Assembly (NCBI GenBank): GCA_022870745.1
Contig: CP085323.1
Coordinates: 2,108,001-2,172,000, forward strand
DNA from: Silvibacterium acidisoli
Lineage (GTDB): Bacteria > Acidobacteriota > Terriglobia > Terriglobales > Acidobacteriaceae
Length of the DNA stretch: 64,000 bases
Reading direction: 5' to 3'
Shown here: one piece after another, positions 9,462 to 17,697 of the stretch
How positions within the stretch are numbered: the stretch's first letter is position 1
How the letters are laid out: every line of letters starts with the position of its first letter
Translations under genes and position numbers: made by a program
The notes under the pieces: generated by a model
What the model was told of the DNA's origin: nothing
What the model saw: the letters and a program-made list of their open reading frames with translations, nothing else
Databases searched by the model: none

Positions 9462-10397
9462 ATGGACCCATTCGTCGACCTGATCCAATTGCTTCGACCG
9501 AAAGCCACGGCCTGGGGCCGCCTGGAGAGTTCCGAGCGGTGGGGGTTCTCGTTTCGTAAGCGGGACGATCTGCTTTTCTTCTGGCTGGCGCGTGGGGAGT
9601 GTCAATTGATTCTTCCTCATGCCGAGCCTTTGCACCTGAAGCAGGACGATCTGATTTTGCTTCGTGCTTCGACACCATTCACGATCGCCTCCGACGCTGA
9701 CGTGCAACCTCGCGATGTTGAAGACGAGGTCAGCAGATCCGGCAGCAACAACCTGATTGTTGGAAATAGAGAGAGAGCGGACGTGATTTTGCATGGGGGC
9801 CGATTCGACTTCGATACGGCAAATGAAGACCTGTTGACGAGCATGCTGCCGCCGCTGGTCCATGTTGCCGCCGAGGACACTTCGTCCTCACGAGTACGTT
9901 CCCTGATGCAGATGAATCATGACGAAAGCGAAGCATCTGGACCGGGCAGCGCGTACATCATCGCGCGACTGATGGAGCTCATCCTGATTGAAATTCTTCG
10001 GGGCGAGTCGTTGCGCGTCGGCAAAGAGCAGATTGGCCTGTTTGCCGGCCTGGCAGACTCGGTCACATCTCGCGCACTTGCCGCCATGCACAGCGAGCCA
10101 GGCCGGAATTGGACGGTAGCCGAATTAGCGCGACTGTCCATGGTGTCGCGATCTACCTTCGCAACAAGATTTCAAAAACGGGTAGGCATGGGACCGATCG
10201 AATATCTGCAACATTGGAGAATGGCTCTGGCGAAAGATGAGCTGAGGCTGGGCCGCCGCAGCATCGGAGAGATCGCGTTAGCCGTTGGCTTCCAGGCATC
10301 GAGCGCTTTCAGCGCAGCATTTACTCGCGCGGAGGGCTATTCGCCAAAGCGGTTCGCCGAGATTGCCCGGACGGCCAAGGACATCGACTCCGCATAA
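9462..10397 (+). CDS. AraC family transcriptional regulator with cupin_6 domain
   Basis: A 311-residue regulator. Residues 1 to about 190 form the cupin-like ligand domain of the AraC_binding_2/cupin_6 type (LLFFWLARGECQLIL, then HLKQDDLILL and VIVHGG-like VILHGGRFDF). The C-terminal 100 residues carry two helix-turn-helix units: WTVAELARLSMVSRSTFATRFQKRVGMGPIEYL, then the second with IGEIALAVGFQASSAFSAAFTRAEGYSPKRF, the AraC signature. Regulators with this layout usually control a neighbouring oxidoreductase or hydrolase gene and sense small molecules. The divergent hydratase gene and the hydrolase downstream are the likely targets. Confidence 0.93.
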   Translation: MDPFVDLIQLLRPKATAWGRLESSERWGFSFRKRDDLLFFWLARGECQLILPHAEPLHLKQDDLILLRASTPFTIASDADVQPRDVEDEVSRSGSNNLIVGNRERADVILHGGRFDFDTANEDLLTSMLPPLVHVAAEDTSSSRVRSLMQMNHDESEASGPGSAYIIARLMELILIEILRGESLRVGKEQIGLFAGLADSVTSRALAAMHSEPGRNWTVAELARLSMVSRSTFATRFQKRVGMGPIEYLQHWRMALAKDELRLGRRSIGEIALAVGFQASSAFSAAFTRAEGYSPKRFAEIARTAKDIDSA

Positions 10398-10467
10398 ATA
10401 CGCATATCGGAACCTGTGCTATCCCACTCATGCCGCGATGAAGCTGCGTCATGAATGGGGCACCCGG
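10398..10467. repeat. Intergenic palindromic repeat, copy B
   Basis: Copy of the family also seen near 8.4 and 15.6 kb. It has CGGAACCTGTGCTATCCCACTCATG, the shared core CCGCGATGAAGCTGCG, and the right arm TCATGAATGGGG with CACCCGG after it. The arms CCCACTCATG and CATGAATGGG can pair into a stem. It starts at the regulator stop codon and lies between two convergent genes, so it could act as a terminator as well. Confidence 0.75.
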
Positions 10468-10491
10468 CTGGAAGAAGGAATACAAGCCTGG

Positions 10492-11376
10492 CTACTCAGC
10501 TTCTCTCATAAATGTGTCGGTAAATACATTGAAGGCATCCGGTGATGTTTGCTGAATGAAGTGATTCGGGGAAGGGATCACAACGTGTTTCGCTCCCATC
10601 ATGCGGGCCATCTCGGCACAACCCGCGTCCTGACCAGCACTGTATCCACCGGAAACAAACGCAACCGGTATGTCTGCCTTCGCCACCGTATCCGCAGCCT
10701 TTCGCATTTCTTCAGGCATAGCGATTTTCGCGCGAAGTACGGCACAACCGAGGGTTTCGGCTTTTTCAGGATGCTTGATAAGCAATTCCGCGGAAGGATT
10801 CGGACCTCCGTTTCCGTCTGTACCGAGACTCTCAGCAAAGGCGACGGCAAAGCCCGCTGGTGTTTCCGCTTTCATGAGAGCTTCACCAACGATCTGTAGC
10901 GCCGCTCGCACTCCGGACTTGAGCAAGAGCAGGGGTTCCGTTGTGAGCATTGGCTGAAGCGCCGGCTCGATGAGGGTAAGTGAACGGACAGCTTCCGGGC
11001 GACGTGCTGCTGCGAGCAAAGCGATCGCACCACCGAACGAGTGACCGATCAGGTGGGAGGCTTCACCTAACTCCTCTGCAACCCAGAGAGAATCACCAAG
11101 CTGATCGTCTGGACCGCGCGAAGCACTTTCGCCAAAGCCCGGTCGATCGGGCAGGCGCAAAAGCCAGCCTTTTTCAGCGAGAGGGCGTTGGCCGGCGAAA
11201 TCGACAGGCCCTCCACCAAGGCCGCCCTGAACTCCCCCATGAATCATTAGAACTGCCGGACCGCCTTGTCCCCATTCTGTGATGTTGATTGAGCCGCTCG
11301 TTCCTGGAGTGGGTTGCCATGGACACTGCTCTAACAATGCTTGCCGCTTCCTGATAACTGCGTCCTTCGTGATCAT
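10492..11376 (-). CDS. Alpha/beta-fold hydrolase
   Basis: A protein of about 294 residues with the alpha/beta hydrolase fold. The oxyanion strand reads VLMIHGGVQGG, the nucleophile elbow is GHSFGG, and the catalytic His is in SPNHFIQQTSPDAF near the C-terminus. The ligand of the acid residue is probably in the segment before it. The substrate is unknown. The ATG at 11376 (MITKDAV) is preceded by GGGGCGGGGA; the longer GTG reading adds 13 residues with no ribosome site. Convergent with the AraC gene. Confidence 0.85.
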   Translation of the reverse strand: MITKDAVIRKRQALLEQCPWQPTPGTSGSINITEWGQGGPAVLMIHGGVQGGLGGGPVDFAGQRPLAEKGWLLRLPDRPGFGESASRGPDDQLGDSLWVAEELGEASHLIGHSFGGAIALLAAARRPEAVRSLTLIEPALQPMLTTEPLLLLKSGVRAALQIVGEALMKAETPAGFAVAFAESLGTDGNGGPNPSAELLIKHPEKAETLGCAVLRAKIAMPEEMRKAADTVAKADIPVAFVSGGYSAGQDAGCAEMARMMGAKHVVIPSPNHFIQQTSPDAFNVFTDTFMREAE

Positions 11377-11689
11377 TCCCCGCCCCTGCAATAAGTATTG
11401 CAAGGACGGGTACACCGGTAAAGGATCGCTCAGGTCGTGGTTAGGATGGGGCGGCCTGACCCGAAAGTTGATCGGGCGAAGCTGTAAAAGCTGGATCGCG
11501 TTTCACCAGGCGCCTTTGTGGATCGATGAGTGCATTGACGATTTGGCACACATCCAGCACGGAAGCGTCAATGCCGGCTAAGCAGAGCCTCCGGGACTGA
11601 AGGCAGAGCCTGAATTTGAAGCTAGACAAGCGCCAGAGGTGGTGGCATATTGGCTGGCGATACCAAGTCGACCTGATTGCGAGGGGATT
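11377..11689. other. 313-base intergenic stretch without a gene
   Basis: Short open frames on both strands look non-coding. It contains CGATGAGTGCATTGACGAT (11524-11542), which recurs with one change at 13215-13233 in the other large gap of this area. The last bases hold the GAGGGG ribosome site of the next gene. Confidence 0.5.
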
Positions 11690-12115
11690 ATGCAATCTTC
11701 GCGGCCCGTACGTCCGATACTTATTCTTGGGTGTTTGTTAATTGGAATCATCGCATCCGTCGTGGCCTACCGCGCCGGAAGCCGATATGGCGATCCGAAG
11801 GTGGTCCTCTATGACGGGACAGACATGGCTGATCCGGGTGCGGAAGCATTTCGCTACAAGCTCTCCGACGGGATTCTGGATGCTCTCGACCATGACCGGG
11901 GGCCCCGAGAGATACTCCGGTTGGTTGGCTTAGGCACAGCAACGACGTTCTCCGTTGGACTCTCAGACGCCAACGCGCAGCAATTCTTCGTGCACGCGCT
12001 CGGCGGTGGCGGCGCTCGCATCATCGTCCGGTCGACGGACGAGAAGCGTCAATTGAGCGGTGGGCTTACGCGCCCTATTGGCAGGGGTGTGGTCTCAACG
12101 ATGAGTCTGTTCTGA
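11690..12115 (+). CDS. 5' part of a frameshifted membrane protein gene
   Basis: A 141-residue frame with an N-terminal transmembrane helix (about residues 8-27, ILILGCLLIGIIASVVAYRAG) and a soluble part. The start ATG at 11690 follows GAGGGG. Just before the stop, the sequence stops looking like protein (GGLTRPIGRGV), while the frame one base back becomes protein-like from about 12055 (ERWAYAPYWQGCGLNDES) and runs without a stop into the next entry. I therefore read this and 12205-12930 as one gene of about 410 codons interrupted by a one-base loss near 12055-12065. The function is not recognised. Confidence 0.55.
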   Translation: MQSSRPVRPILILGCLLIGIIASVVAYRAGSRYGDPKVVLYDGTDMADPGAEAFRYKLSDGILDALDHDRGPREILRLVGLGTATTFSVGLSDANAQQFFVHALGGGGARIIVRSTDEKRQLSGGLTRPIGRGVVSTMSLF

Positions 12116-12204
12116 GTGCCTTACAACCAGGTGAGGTCAGCCGAGTTGAGCCATGTAGTGGAGGATCATATCCCAAATCAGAGGGTATATCCGGTTTTGT
12201 TGAT

Positions 12205-12930
12205 GTGGTGACCGTTCCTTGGGAGACGGAGAACACATGCAAGCATGAAGCTTCATGCATTGAAGAGCGCACACGGACCGTTCTTGGTCGACTCTTTCAA
12301 GAGTTGCAGGCTGATCCGCACCCTCACACGCTCATAATGCCTGCCATTTCCACAGGCCGTGGGTGGGTAAGCCAAGCAGCGTTCTACACGGCTTATGCGG
12401 ATGCCTATTCGGATTTTGCGTTGAAAGCATTTTCTGGCGTGCCGAATGTCATCTTCGGCATCTTCAGCGGAGATTGGAATGGAAACGGTGGTCCGACATC
12501 TCTCGACCAGAGTGATGCGATTCAAGGAGCTCTGAGCCAGTCGCTGCAGAAGATCGCGATCAAGTGGAAGATAGATGCGGAAACTAGGGCGGCGAGTCAG
12601 AGGAAACGAGGGAGGTTCCTGGCAACCTTAGCCGGACTGCTCGTCGCCCTTAGCTTGGTGCTGCCTGCGTTTCCGAACTTTCTGAAATTCGATCGCACAC
12701 TGTTCGGCGCACTGGCCATCTTGGGATACATTCTACTGGCCTTTGCCGTGGCTGAAGCTATCGAGGATCGTTGGGAGGCGCTTGTGCGTCCGCTGCCGAT
12801 GACTGGTGCTGCCTTAATAGGGTGTATTTCGGTGGCTCTTTTCTATATCGTCCACTTAGCGGAAGATATCGCAAGGAATGGTGTCACGCTAGGTCCAAAC
12901 CAGAGCGGTGCTTCAAACGAGTATCCCTAA
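12205..12930 (+). CDS. 3' part of the frameshifted membrane protein gene
   Basis: A 241-residue reading from a GTG, but the same frame is open and protein-like back to about 12055, so the true product would join it to the upstream part. The soluble region has TLIMPAISTGRGW, which resembles the fPaIsTG strand of macro (ADP-ribose-binding) domains; the rest of that domain is not clear. The C-terminal third has three transmembrane helices (FLATLAGLLVALSLVLPAF; FGALAILGYILLAFAVAEAI; TGAALIGCISVALFYIVHLA). The combined protein would have one helix in front of a soluble domain and three behind it, a layout compatible with a membrane-tethered sensor or effector. Function unknown. Confidence 0.55.
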   Translation: MVTVPWETENTCKHEASCIEERTRTVLGRLFQELQADPHPHTLIMPAISTGRGWVSQAAFYTAYADAYSDFALKAFSGVPNVIFGIFSGDWNGNGGPTSLDQSDAIQGALSQSLQKIAIKWKIDAETRAASQRKRGRFLATLAGLLVALSLVLPAFPNFLKFDRTLFGALAILGYILLAFAVAEAIEDRWEALVRPLPMTGAALIGCISVALFYIVHLAEDIARNGVTLGPNQSGASNEYP

Positions 12931-13300
12931 AGTGAGTCAGTCGCAGCTGGCGCTAAACCGATGTGATGTGAGTGTTAAAGCATTTGCAGCTTGAGGCAGC
13001 ATGCGGATTTCGGCGGAAAACCTGCGAGGACCATCGCCGCGCTTCGGCTGTGCTCACCATGCATCCTTAGTGCGTCTGAGTTCCATCTGTCCGCCGCGTC
13101 TGTCCTGATCTGCTTCTTTCCAAGAGATCCAAGTTGTCTCCGTATGCCGGCAAAGCGGAGTTGGAGGTCAAATGGCGATAACAGGCCAATGCACTCTTCC
13201 AACCGTAGCCGCGCTCGATGAGCGCATTGACGATGATGCGCCTCCTGACAAAAGCTGCGTTTATGGGGCCTGGAGGAATGATCGCTCGTTTCAAGAAACA
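12931..13300. other. 370-base intergenic stretch, no convincing gene
   Basis: Open frames on both strands up to 109 codons are present, but none has a ribosome site or a recognisable protein pattern. The 19-base string at 13215-13233 recurs at 11524-11542. It may be decayed coding or mobile sequence. Confidence 0.4.
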
Positions 13301-15100
13301 TCACTTGAATGTACTTGCGACATTGGCCGCATTTGTCTCCATTCGATCAAGTTCAGGTCGCAAGAAGGCTCTCTTATGCGTGAGAACAGCGCTAATGCGG
13401 TCTAGATTGCGAAGATCTTGGAGCGGATTGCCATCGAGCAGGACCAGTTCCGCTCTTTTACCCACGGCTATACTGCCCAGGCTGTCCTCGAGATGAAAGA
13501 AGGCGACTGGATGAGTTGTCGCTGTTTGCAACGCTTGTAGCGGTGTCAGTCCAGCATCAGCCAATAATCTCACTTCATCATGAACACTGGAGCCGGGATA
13601 GATGAAGGGTACGGTCAAGTCGGTTCCGGCTAGCAACTGCACGCCCAACTCCTGCTGCCTCGGTATCTGCTGCAATATCATCTTGTATAACGTTTGGCGC
13701 CACTCCTTATAGGCAGGTGTCGCATATTTCATGATCGGATTTGCAGAAGGCTGCCAGTATGGAAGAGTGCCCGGGTCAATGTACCGCTGGCGCGGGTCCG
13801 CATGGTTCGCCATTTCATCACCATATGTACCCGATCGCCCTGCGACCAGGGTTGGGCACAGATAGGTTCCGTTCTTCGCAAATTCGCGATAGAGATCGTC
13901 GGCGCGTGTTTGACTGAAATGCTTCCGCCAGATCTCACCATCGTGCGCAATACCTTCCGGGATGAGCGTGAAGTTATGCGTTTGCATCGCTTTTTTGAAG
14001 TAGTCGTTTGTCTTTCCGTGCTCAATCAGTTCTTCTTCGGCCGTGGATTCTCCGCGATGCTCGATGCCATGCTCGATACTTCGCTGGCCTGCGTGTACCG
14101 CTTCCAGAATGGTGACTTCGTTCGGCACGTGCCCAGCAAAAGGTAAACCGTCCTTCTTCGATTCTGCCGCGATTGCGAAATACGATTCTCGTGACAGAGC
14201 GTCGTACACCTTCACAAAGTCTGCCCCTCTGGCCTTGAGTGCGTCCACCTCTGTACGAGCCTGATTCGCATCCGCTATAAAGACGCCATAACTTTTCGGC
14301 TCAACGGGGCCACCAGGTCCATCGAGAATTGGGCCGCTCACAAATGCAAGCGGTCCAAGCAACGAACCTTCCTTCAACTTCGCATCCCACGCAAACACCT
14401 TGTCCTGCTCGCCGCCCATGTTGCGAAGACCTAGCACACCATTTGCCAGATAAACGGGGAAGTCGACGTTGGGATGTTTAATATGCGCGTGCATGTCCCA
14501 CAAGCCAGGCATAAGAAATTTTCCGTGGCCATCAATGAATTGCGTTCCTGTCAGAATTTCTCGATGCTCGTGCGGACCGATGGATGTGATTACGCCATCC
14601 ACTACAACGACGTCCCGGTGGGTTGAAACTGCTCCGCTCTCAAGATTGAGAGTCGACACGTCCGTAACGATAACGCGTGAATTTACTTGAGACTCTGCGC
14701 TAGTTTGCGGCGAGATGAGCCGCCACAACGACGATCGCAATTCACTGCCCAACATGGCTCGCATCGGGTCCTCTGCATACCAGAATGCGAACAAGAGTGC
14801 GACGGATAGCAATAACCCTTTGGCCAGTTCATAGGGAGTAAGCGGCGAGGTTAGTGCCATCGCGGGTTGATTTGTGAGAAATGTCGGACTCATCGAAACC
14901 GGCGATCGACCTGCATCGCCGGGGCGAAGCATTTTGAACCACTGTACTGCGAGGGAGAGCGCTGCATCGAGGAGCAGCGTTCGCGATCCGCTTTTCTCCA
15001 GCTCGCAATAATCCAAAAGCATTTCATGTCCGAACTCATCACGAAACGAGTGAGGATGGAGTGCGATGAGAACCTTCAGCACGCGTTGTTCGATGCCCAT
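13301..15100 (-). CDS. Amidohydrolase with permease-like N-terminal membrane domain
   Basis: A 599-residue protein in two parts. Residues 1-60 (VLKVLIALHPHSFRDEFGHEML) resemble the short N-terminal domain of the ADOP ABC permeases of Acidobacteria, and one helix follows at about 93-108 (GLLLSVALLFAFWY). From about residue 140 it is an imidazolonepropionase/prolidase-type amidohydrolase: metal ligands in LWDMHAHIKHP, FAGHVPNEV, SIEHGIEHR and AGTDLTVPF, with the usual N- and C-terminal beta-sandwich strands (VVVVDGVITSIGP; LGSIAVGKRAELVLLDGNPL). The enzyme domain is probably held at the membrane. Only two bases separate it from the PadR gene upstream, so they form one unit. The substrate is unknown; relatives cleave dipeptides or cyclic amides. 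Confidence 0.85.
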   Translation of the reverse strand: MGIEQRVLKVLIALHPHSFRDEFGHEMLLDYCELEKSGSRTLLLDAALSLAVQWFKMLRPGDAGRSPVSMSPTFLTNQPAMALTSPLTPYELAKGLLLSVALLFAFWYAEDPMRAMLGSELRSSLWRLISPQTSAESQVNSRVIVTDVSTLNLESGAVSTHRDVVVVDGVITSIGPHEHREILTGTQFIDGHGKFLMPGLWDMHAHIKHPNVDFPVYLANGVLGLRNMGGEQDKVFAWDAKLKEGSLLGPLAFVSGPILDGPGGPVEPKSYGVFIADANQARTEVDALKARGADFVKVYDALSRESYFAIAAESKKDGLPFAGHVPNEVTILEAVHAGQRSIEHGIEHRGESTAEEELIEHGKTNDYFKKAMQTHNFTLIPEGIAHDGEIWRKHFSQTRADDLYREFAKNGTYLCPTLVAGRSGTYGDEMANHADPRQRYIDPGTLPYWQPSANPIMKYATPAYKEWRQTLYKMILQQIPRQQELGVQLLAGTDLTVPFIYPGSSVHDEVRLLADAGLTPLQALQTATTHPVAFFHLEDSLGSIAVGKRAELVLLDGNPLQDLRNLDRISAVLTHKRAFLRPELDRMETNAANVASTFK

Positions 15101-15102
15101 GA

Positions 15103-15447
15103 CTACATCCCTTCCGCCGCACGGAAGCTTCGCCGCGCGAACTTGATGACTTGAGAGAGACGTTCCGTTTCCGCGCGCAGGACGTCTGAACCCAGTGAGG
15201 TTAGCCGGTACTCGCGCCGATGATCCTGCGCGCTGCTTTTTCCTCGGACCTCAGTCACAAGCCCTTGCGCAAGCAGCTTCTTCAGATTGTCGTAAAGAGT
15301 GCCTGGGCCAATTTTGTAGACGCCAGCTGAATGACGCGCGACCGTGAGCATGATGCCATAGCCGTTAAGATCACCGGCAGTGAGCGCCAACAACACATGC
15401 ATCGTAGCGGGCGAGAGTGGAAGATAGCTTTCACAACTCAGCGCCAT
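15103..15447 (-). CDS. PadR family transcriptional regulator
   Basis: A 114-residue winged-helix repressor of the PadR type: LSPATMHVLLALTAGDLNGYGIM, then VYKIGPGTLYDNLKKLLAQGLV (recognition helix and wing), YRLTSLGSDVLRAE, and a C-terminal dimerisation helix. In Acidobacteria such genes typically precede an ADOP permease gene; here the permease place is taken by the amidohydrolase with an ADOP-like N-terminus. I chose the ATG at 15447 (MALSCESYLPLS) because it gives the family length and lies just downstream of a good promoter. Longer readings run through a dispersed repeat. Confidence 0.88.
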   Translation of the reverse strand: MALSCESYLPLSPATMHVLLALTAGDLNGYGIMLTVARHSAGVYKIGPGTLYDNLKKLLAQGLVTEVRGKSSAQDHRREYRLTSLGSDVLRAETERLSQVIKFARRSFRAAEGM

Positions 15448-15457
15448 GTTTGGAATA

Positions 15458-15486
15458 CGATATGTCGCTTTCCGAGTACCTGTCAA
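15458..15486 (-). promoter_or_regulatory. Sigma-70-type promoter for the PadR-amidohydrolase unit
   Basis: On the minus strand TTGACA (15481-15486) is followed after 17 bases by ATATCG (TATCGT with an 18-base spacer). The PadR ATG begins only about 10 bases beyond the -10 hexamer and no Shine-Dalgarno is visible, so the message may be leaderless. Confidence 0.55.
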
Positions 15487-15603
15487 GAAGCGGAAAGTCG
15501 ATTTCGAGAGGTCGGCATGGCGAAAGGATCGCACCGGCGCTCTCAATTTGCGAGAACTGGCCCAAAGCACGCATCGACCGTTGCCGGAAACGGTGATATT
15601 TTC

Positions 15604-15680
15604 CGATAAACGCCGCTCTCGGAATCTGTGACATCCCATTCATGCCGCGATGAAGCTGCGTCATGAGTGGGCACCCCGGC
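15604..15680. repeat. Intergenic palindromic repeat, copy C (most complete)
   Basis: It has CGATAAACGCCG, then CGGAATCTGTGACATCCCA, the left arm CCCATTCATG, the core CCGCGATGAAGCTGCGT, the right arm CATGAGTGGG, and CACCCCGG after it. The 10-base arms pair with one G-T wobble. Same family as the copies at 8.36 and 10.4 kb. Confidence 0.78.
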
Positions 15681-15704
15681 CCCGGCATCTTGGAGAGTAA
15701 TGTC

Positions 15705-17642
15705 CTAGGCGAACTCCAGCTGCTCCATTAGCTCTTCCCACTCGGTGTTCAGGGCAGAGTGTTTTTCGCGGAGCGATTCGAGCTCTTTTGTCTGTCGCGC
15801 TGTTTCGTCTGCGCTTACAAAGTTACCCAGGGCCTGCTCGGTTTCGCCGATGGCGGCTTCGACCTGTGGGATCTCGGCTTCGACAAACTTTAGCCGCTCC
15901 TGCATCTGCTTCAGCTTGATGGGGTTCACTCGCTTGCGGTCTTTGTCTGCGGCTTCGGCGACGGCTGGAGCGGTCGCGATAGGCATGGCCGTTTCGACTG
16001 CTTCGGCTTTCAGCGTGGCTTCGGCCAGAGCGGCTGAGCCGCCTTCCTTGCGCCAGAGGTAGTCTTCGTAATTGCCGGGGAAGACATGTACCTTGCCGTC
16101 GGCTACCTCGAAGACACGCGTGGCGACGCGGTCGATGAAGTAACGGTCGTGCGAGACGAAGATGACTGTGCCGGTAAAGGCTTGTATGGCTTCGAGCAGG
16201 ACATCCTTCGCGCGCAGGTCGAGGTGGTTCGTCGGTTCGTCGAGCAGCAGGAAGTTGGCCGGGCTGACGAGGATCTTGGCCAGCGCGAAGCGGTTGCGTT
16301 CTCCGCCTGAGAGCACGCCGAGCTTTTTGTAGACGTCGTCGCCGGAGAAGAGAAAGCATCCGAGCAGGCTGCGCAGTTCGGTTTCGGATACCTTCGGCGC
16401 GGTGCGGCCGATGTCGTCGAGCATGCGCGCTTCGTGGTCGAGCACCTTGTACTGATCCTGCGCGAAGTACTCGGCGAGCACATTGTGGCCCAGCTTGAGC
16501 GTGCCGCTGGTCGGCGTGTCTCCGCCCGAAAGCAGGCGCACCAGCGTCGATTTTCCGGCGCCGTTCAGCCCGACGAGAGCGATGCGGTCGCCCCGGTCGA
16601 TGGTGAAGCCCACATTGTTCAGAACGTGCTTCGGTCCGTAGCTCTTCGAGAGATCGTTGACTTCGACGACGGTGCGCCCCGATGCCGGAGGCTGCGGGAA
16701 GGTGAAGTGAATGATCTGCTCTTCGTCAGGAATCTCGATGCGCTCGATCTTTTCGAGTTCCTTGATGCGGCTCTGCACCTGCTTGGCTTTTGTCGCCTGA
16801 TATCGAAAGCGATTGATGAAGGCTTCGAGCTGCTCGATGCGCTCCTTCTGGTTCTTGTACGCCGCTTCGATCTGCACGCGGCGTTCAGCCTTCTGCGTGA
16901 GGTATTTCTCGTAGTTGCCGTGGTAGGTGTGCAGGCCCTTGTTCCAGATCTCGATGATCTTGTTCACGGTTACGTCGAGGAAGTAGCGGTCGTGCGAGAT
17001 GAGGATGTAGCCGTTGGGATAGGTCCGCAGATATTCTTCGAGCCAGTTGCGGGTTTCGAGATCGAGGTGGTTCGTCGGCTCGTCGAGCAGCAACAGGCTG
17101 GGTTTCTGCAGCAGCAGTTTTGCGAGCGCGATGCGCATCTGCCAGCCGCCTGAGAATTCCGAGGTCTGCCGCTTCCAGTCGGTCTTCGAGAAACCGAGGC
17201 CGGTCAGTACGGTGCCCACCTGCGCGTCCAATGCGTAACCGTCATGGGTACGAAAACGCGAGTCGATGTAGGAGTAGCGTTCGGCGACGGCTTCGTACTC
17301 GGCACTCTCCGGATCGAGCTCGGCGAGAGCGGCGGTGAGCGCCTCCATCTCTTTTTCGAGGCCGAGCAGCTCTTCGAAGACTGAGAGGCATTCGTCGAAG
17401 ACGGTGCGGCCGGTCATGAGCAGGCCGTCCTGCGGGAGGTAGCCGATGGTCATGCCGCGGGTGCGCTGAATGTTGCCGTAGTCGAGTCCGTCGACCCCGG
17501 CGAGCACCTTCATCAGCGTGGATTTTCCGGTTCCGTTGGCGCCGACCAGCGCGGTGCGCTCGTCGGGGGTGATCAGCCAGTTGGCTTCCTGGAAAAGTAG
17601 TTTGTGGCCAAATCGTTTGCCGGCGTCGGCGAGTTGCAGCAT
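15705..17642 (-). CDS. ABC-F family ATPase (translation factor/resistance type)
   Basis: A 645-residue soluble protein with two ABC cassettes and no membrane segment. Domain 1 has GANGTGKST (Walker A), FSGGWQMR (signature) and LLLLDEPTNHLDLE; domain 2 has GLNGAGKST, LSGGERNR and LLLDEPTNHLDLR. The linker of about 80 residues contains the helical hairpin (ERRVQIEAAYKNQKERIEQLEAFINRFRYQATKAKQVQSR) that in ABC-F proteins reaches into the ribosome. A C-terminal coiled coil of about 80 residues follows. The layout matches the Uup/YheS/EttA superfamily. The exact subfamily is not assigned. It is the last gene of a minus-strand series with the DUF2252 and sugar-kinase genes. Confidence 0.92.
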   Translation of the reverse strand: MLQLADAGKRFGHKLLFQEANWLITPDERTALVGANGTGKSTLMKVLAGVDGLDYGNIQRTRGMTIGYLPQDGLLMTGRTVFDECLSVFEELLGLEKEMEALTAALAELDPESAEYEAVAERYSYIDSRFRTHDGYALDAQVGTVLTGLGFSKTDWKRQTSEFSGGWQMRIALAKLLLQKPSLLLLDEPTNHLDLETRNWLEEYLRTYPNGYILISHDRYFLDVTVNKIIEIWNKGLHTYHGNYEKYLTQKAERRVQIEAAYKNQKERIEQLEAFINRFRYQATKAKQVQSRIKELEKIERIEIPDEEQIIHFTFPQPPASGRTVVEVNDLSKSYGPKHVLNNVGFTIDRGDRIALVGLNGAGKSTLVRLLSGGDTPTSGTLKLGHNVLAEYFAQDQYKVLDHEARMLDDIGRTAPKVSETELRSLLGCFLFSGDDVYKKLGVLSGGERNRFALAKILVSPANFLLLDEPTNHLDLRAKDVLLEAIQAFTGTVIFVSHDRYFIDRVATRVFEVADGKVHVFPGNYEDYLWRKEGGSAALAEATLKAEAVETAMPIATAPAVAEAADKDRKRVNPIKLKQMQERLKFVEAEIPQVEAAIGETEQALGNFVSADETARQTKELESLREKHSALNTEWEELMEQLEFA

Positions 17643-17697
17643 ATCTTCATTTTACGAGATAGGCAGTATTTCCCCGCCACCGATCCTGATGGCTGCG

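Noticed and set aside
12975-13304. 109-codon minus-strand frame in the gap before the amidohydrolase gene
   Set aside because: Composition is not protein-like (Arg/His/Cys-rich), without ribosome site or recognisable motif.
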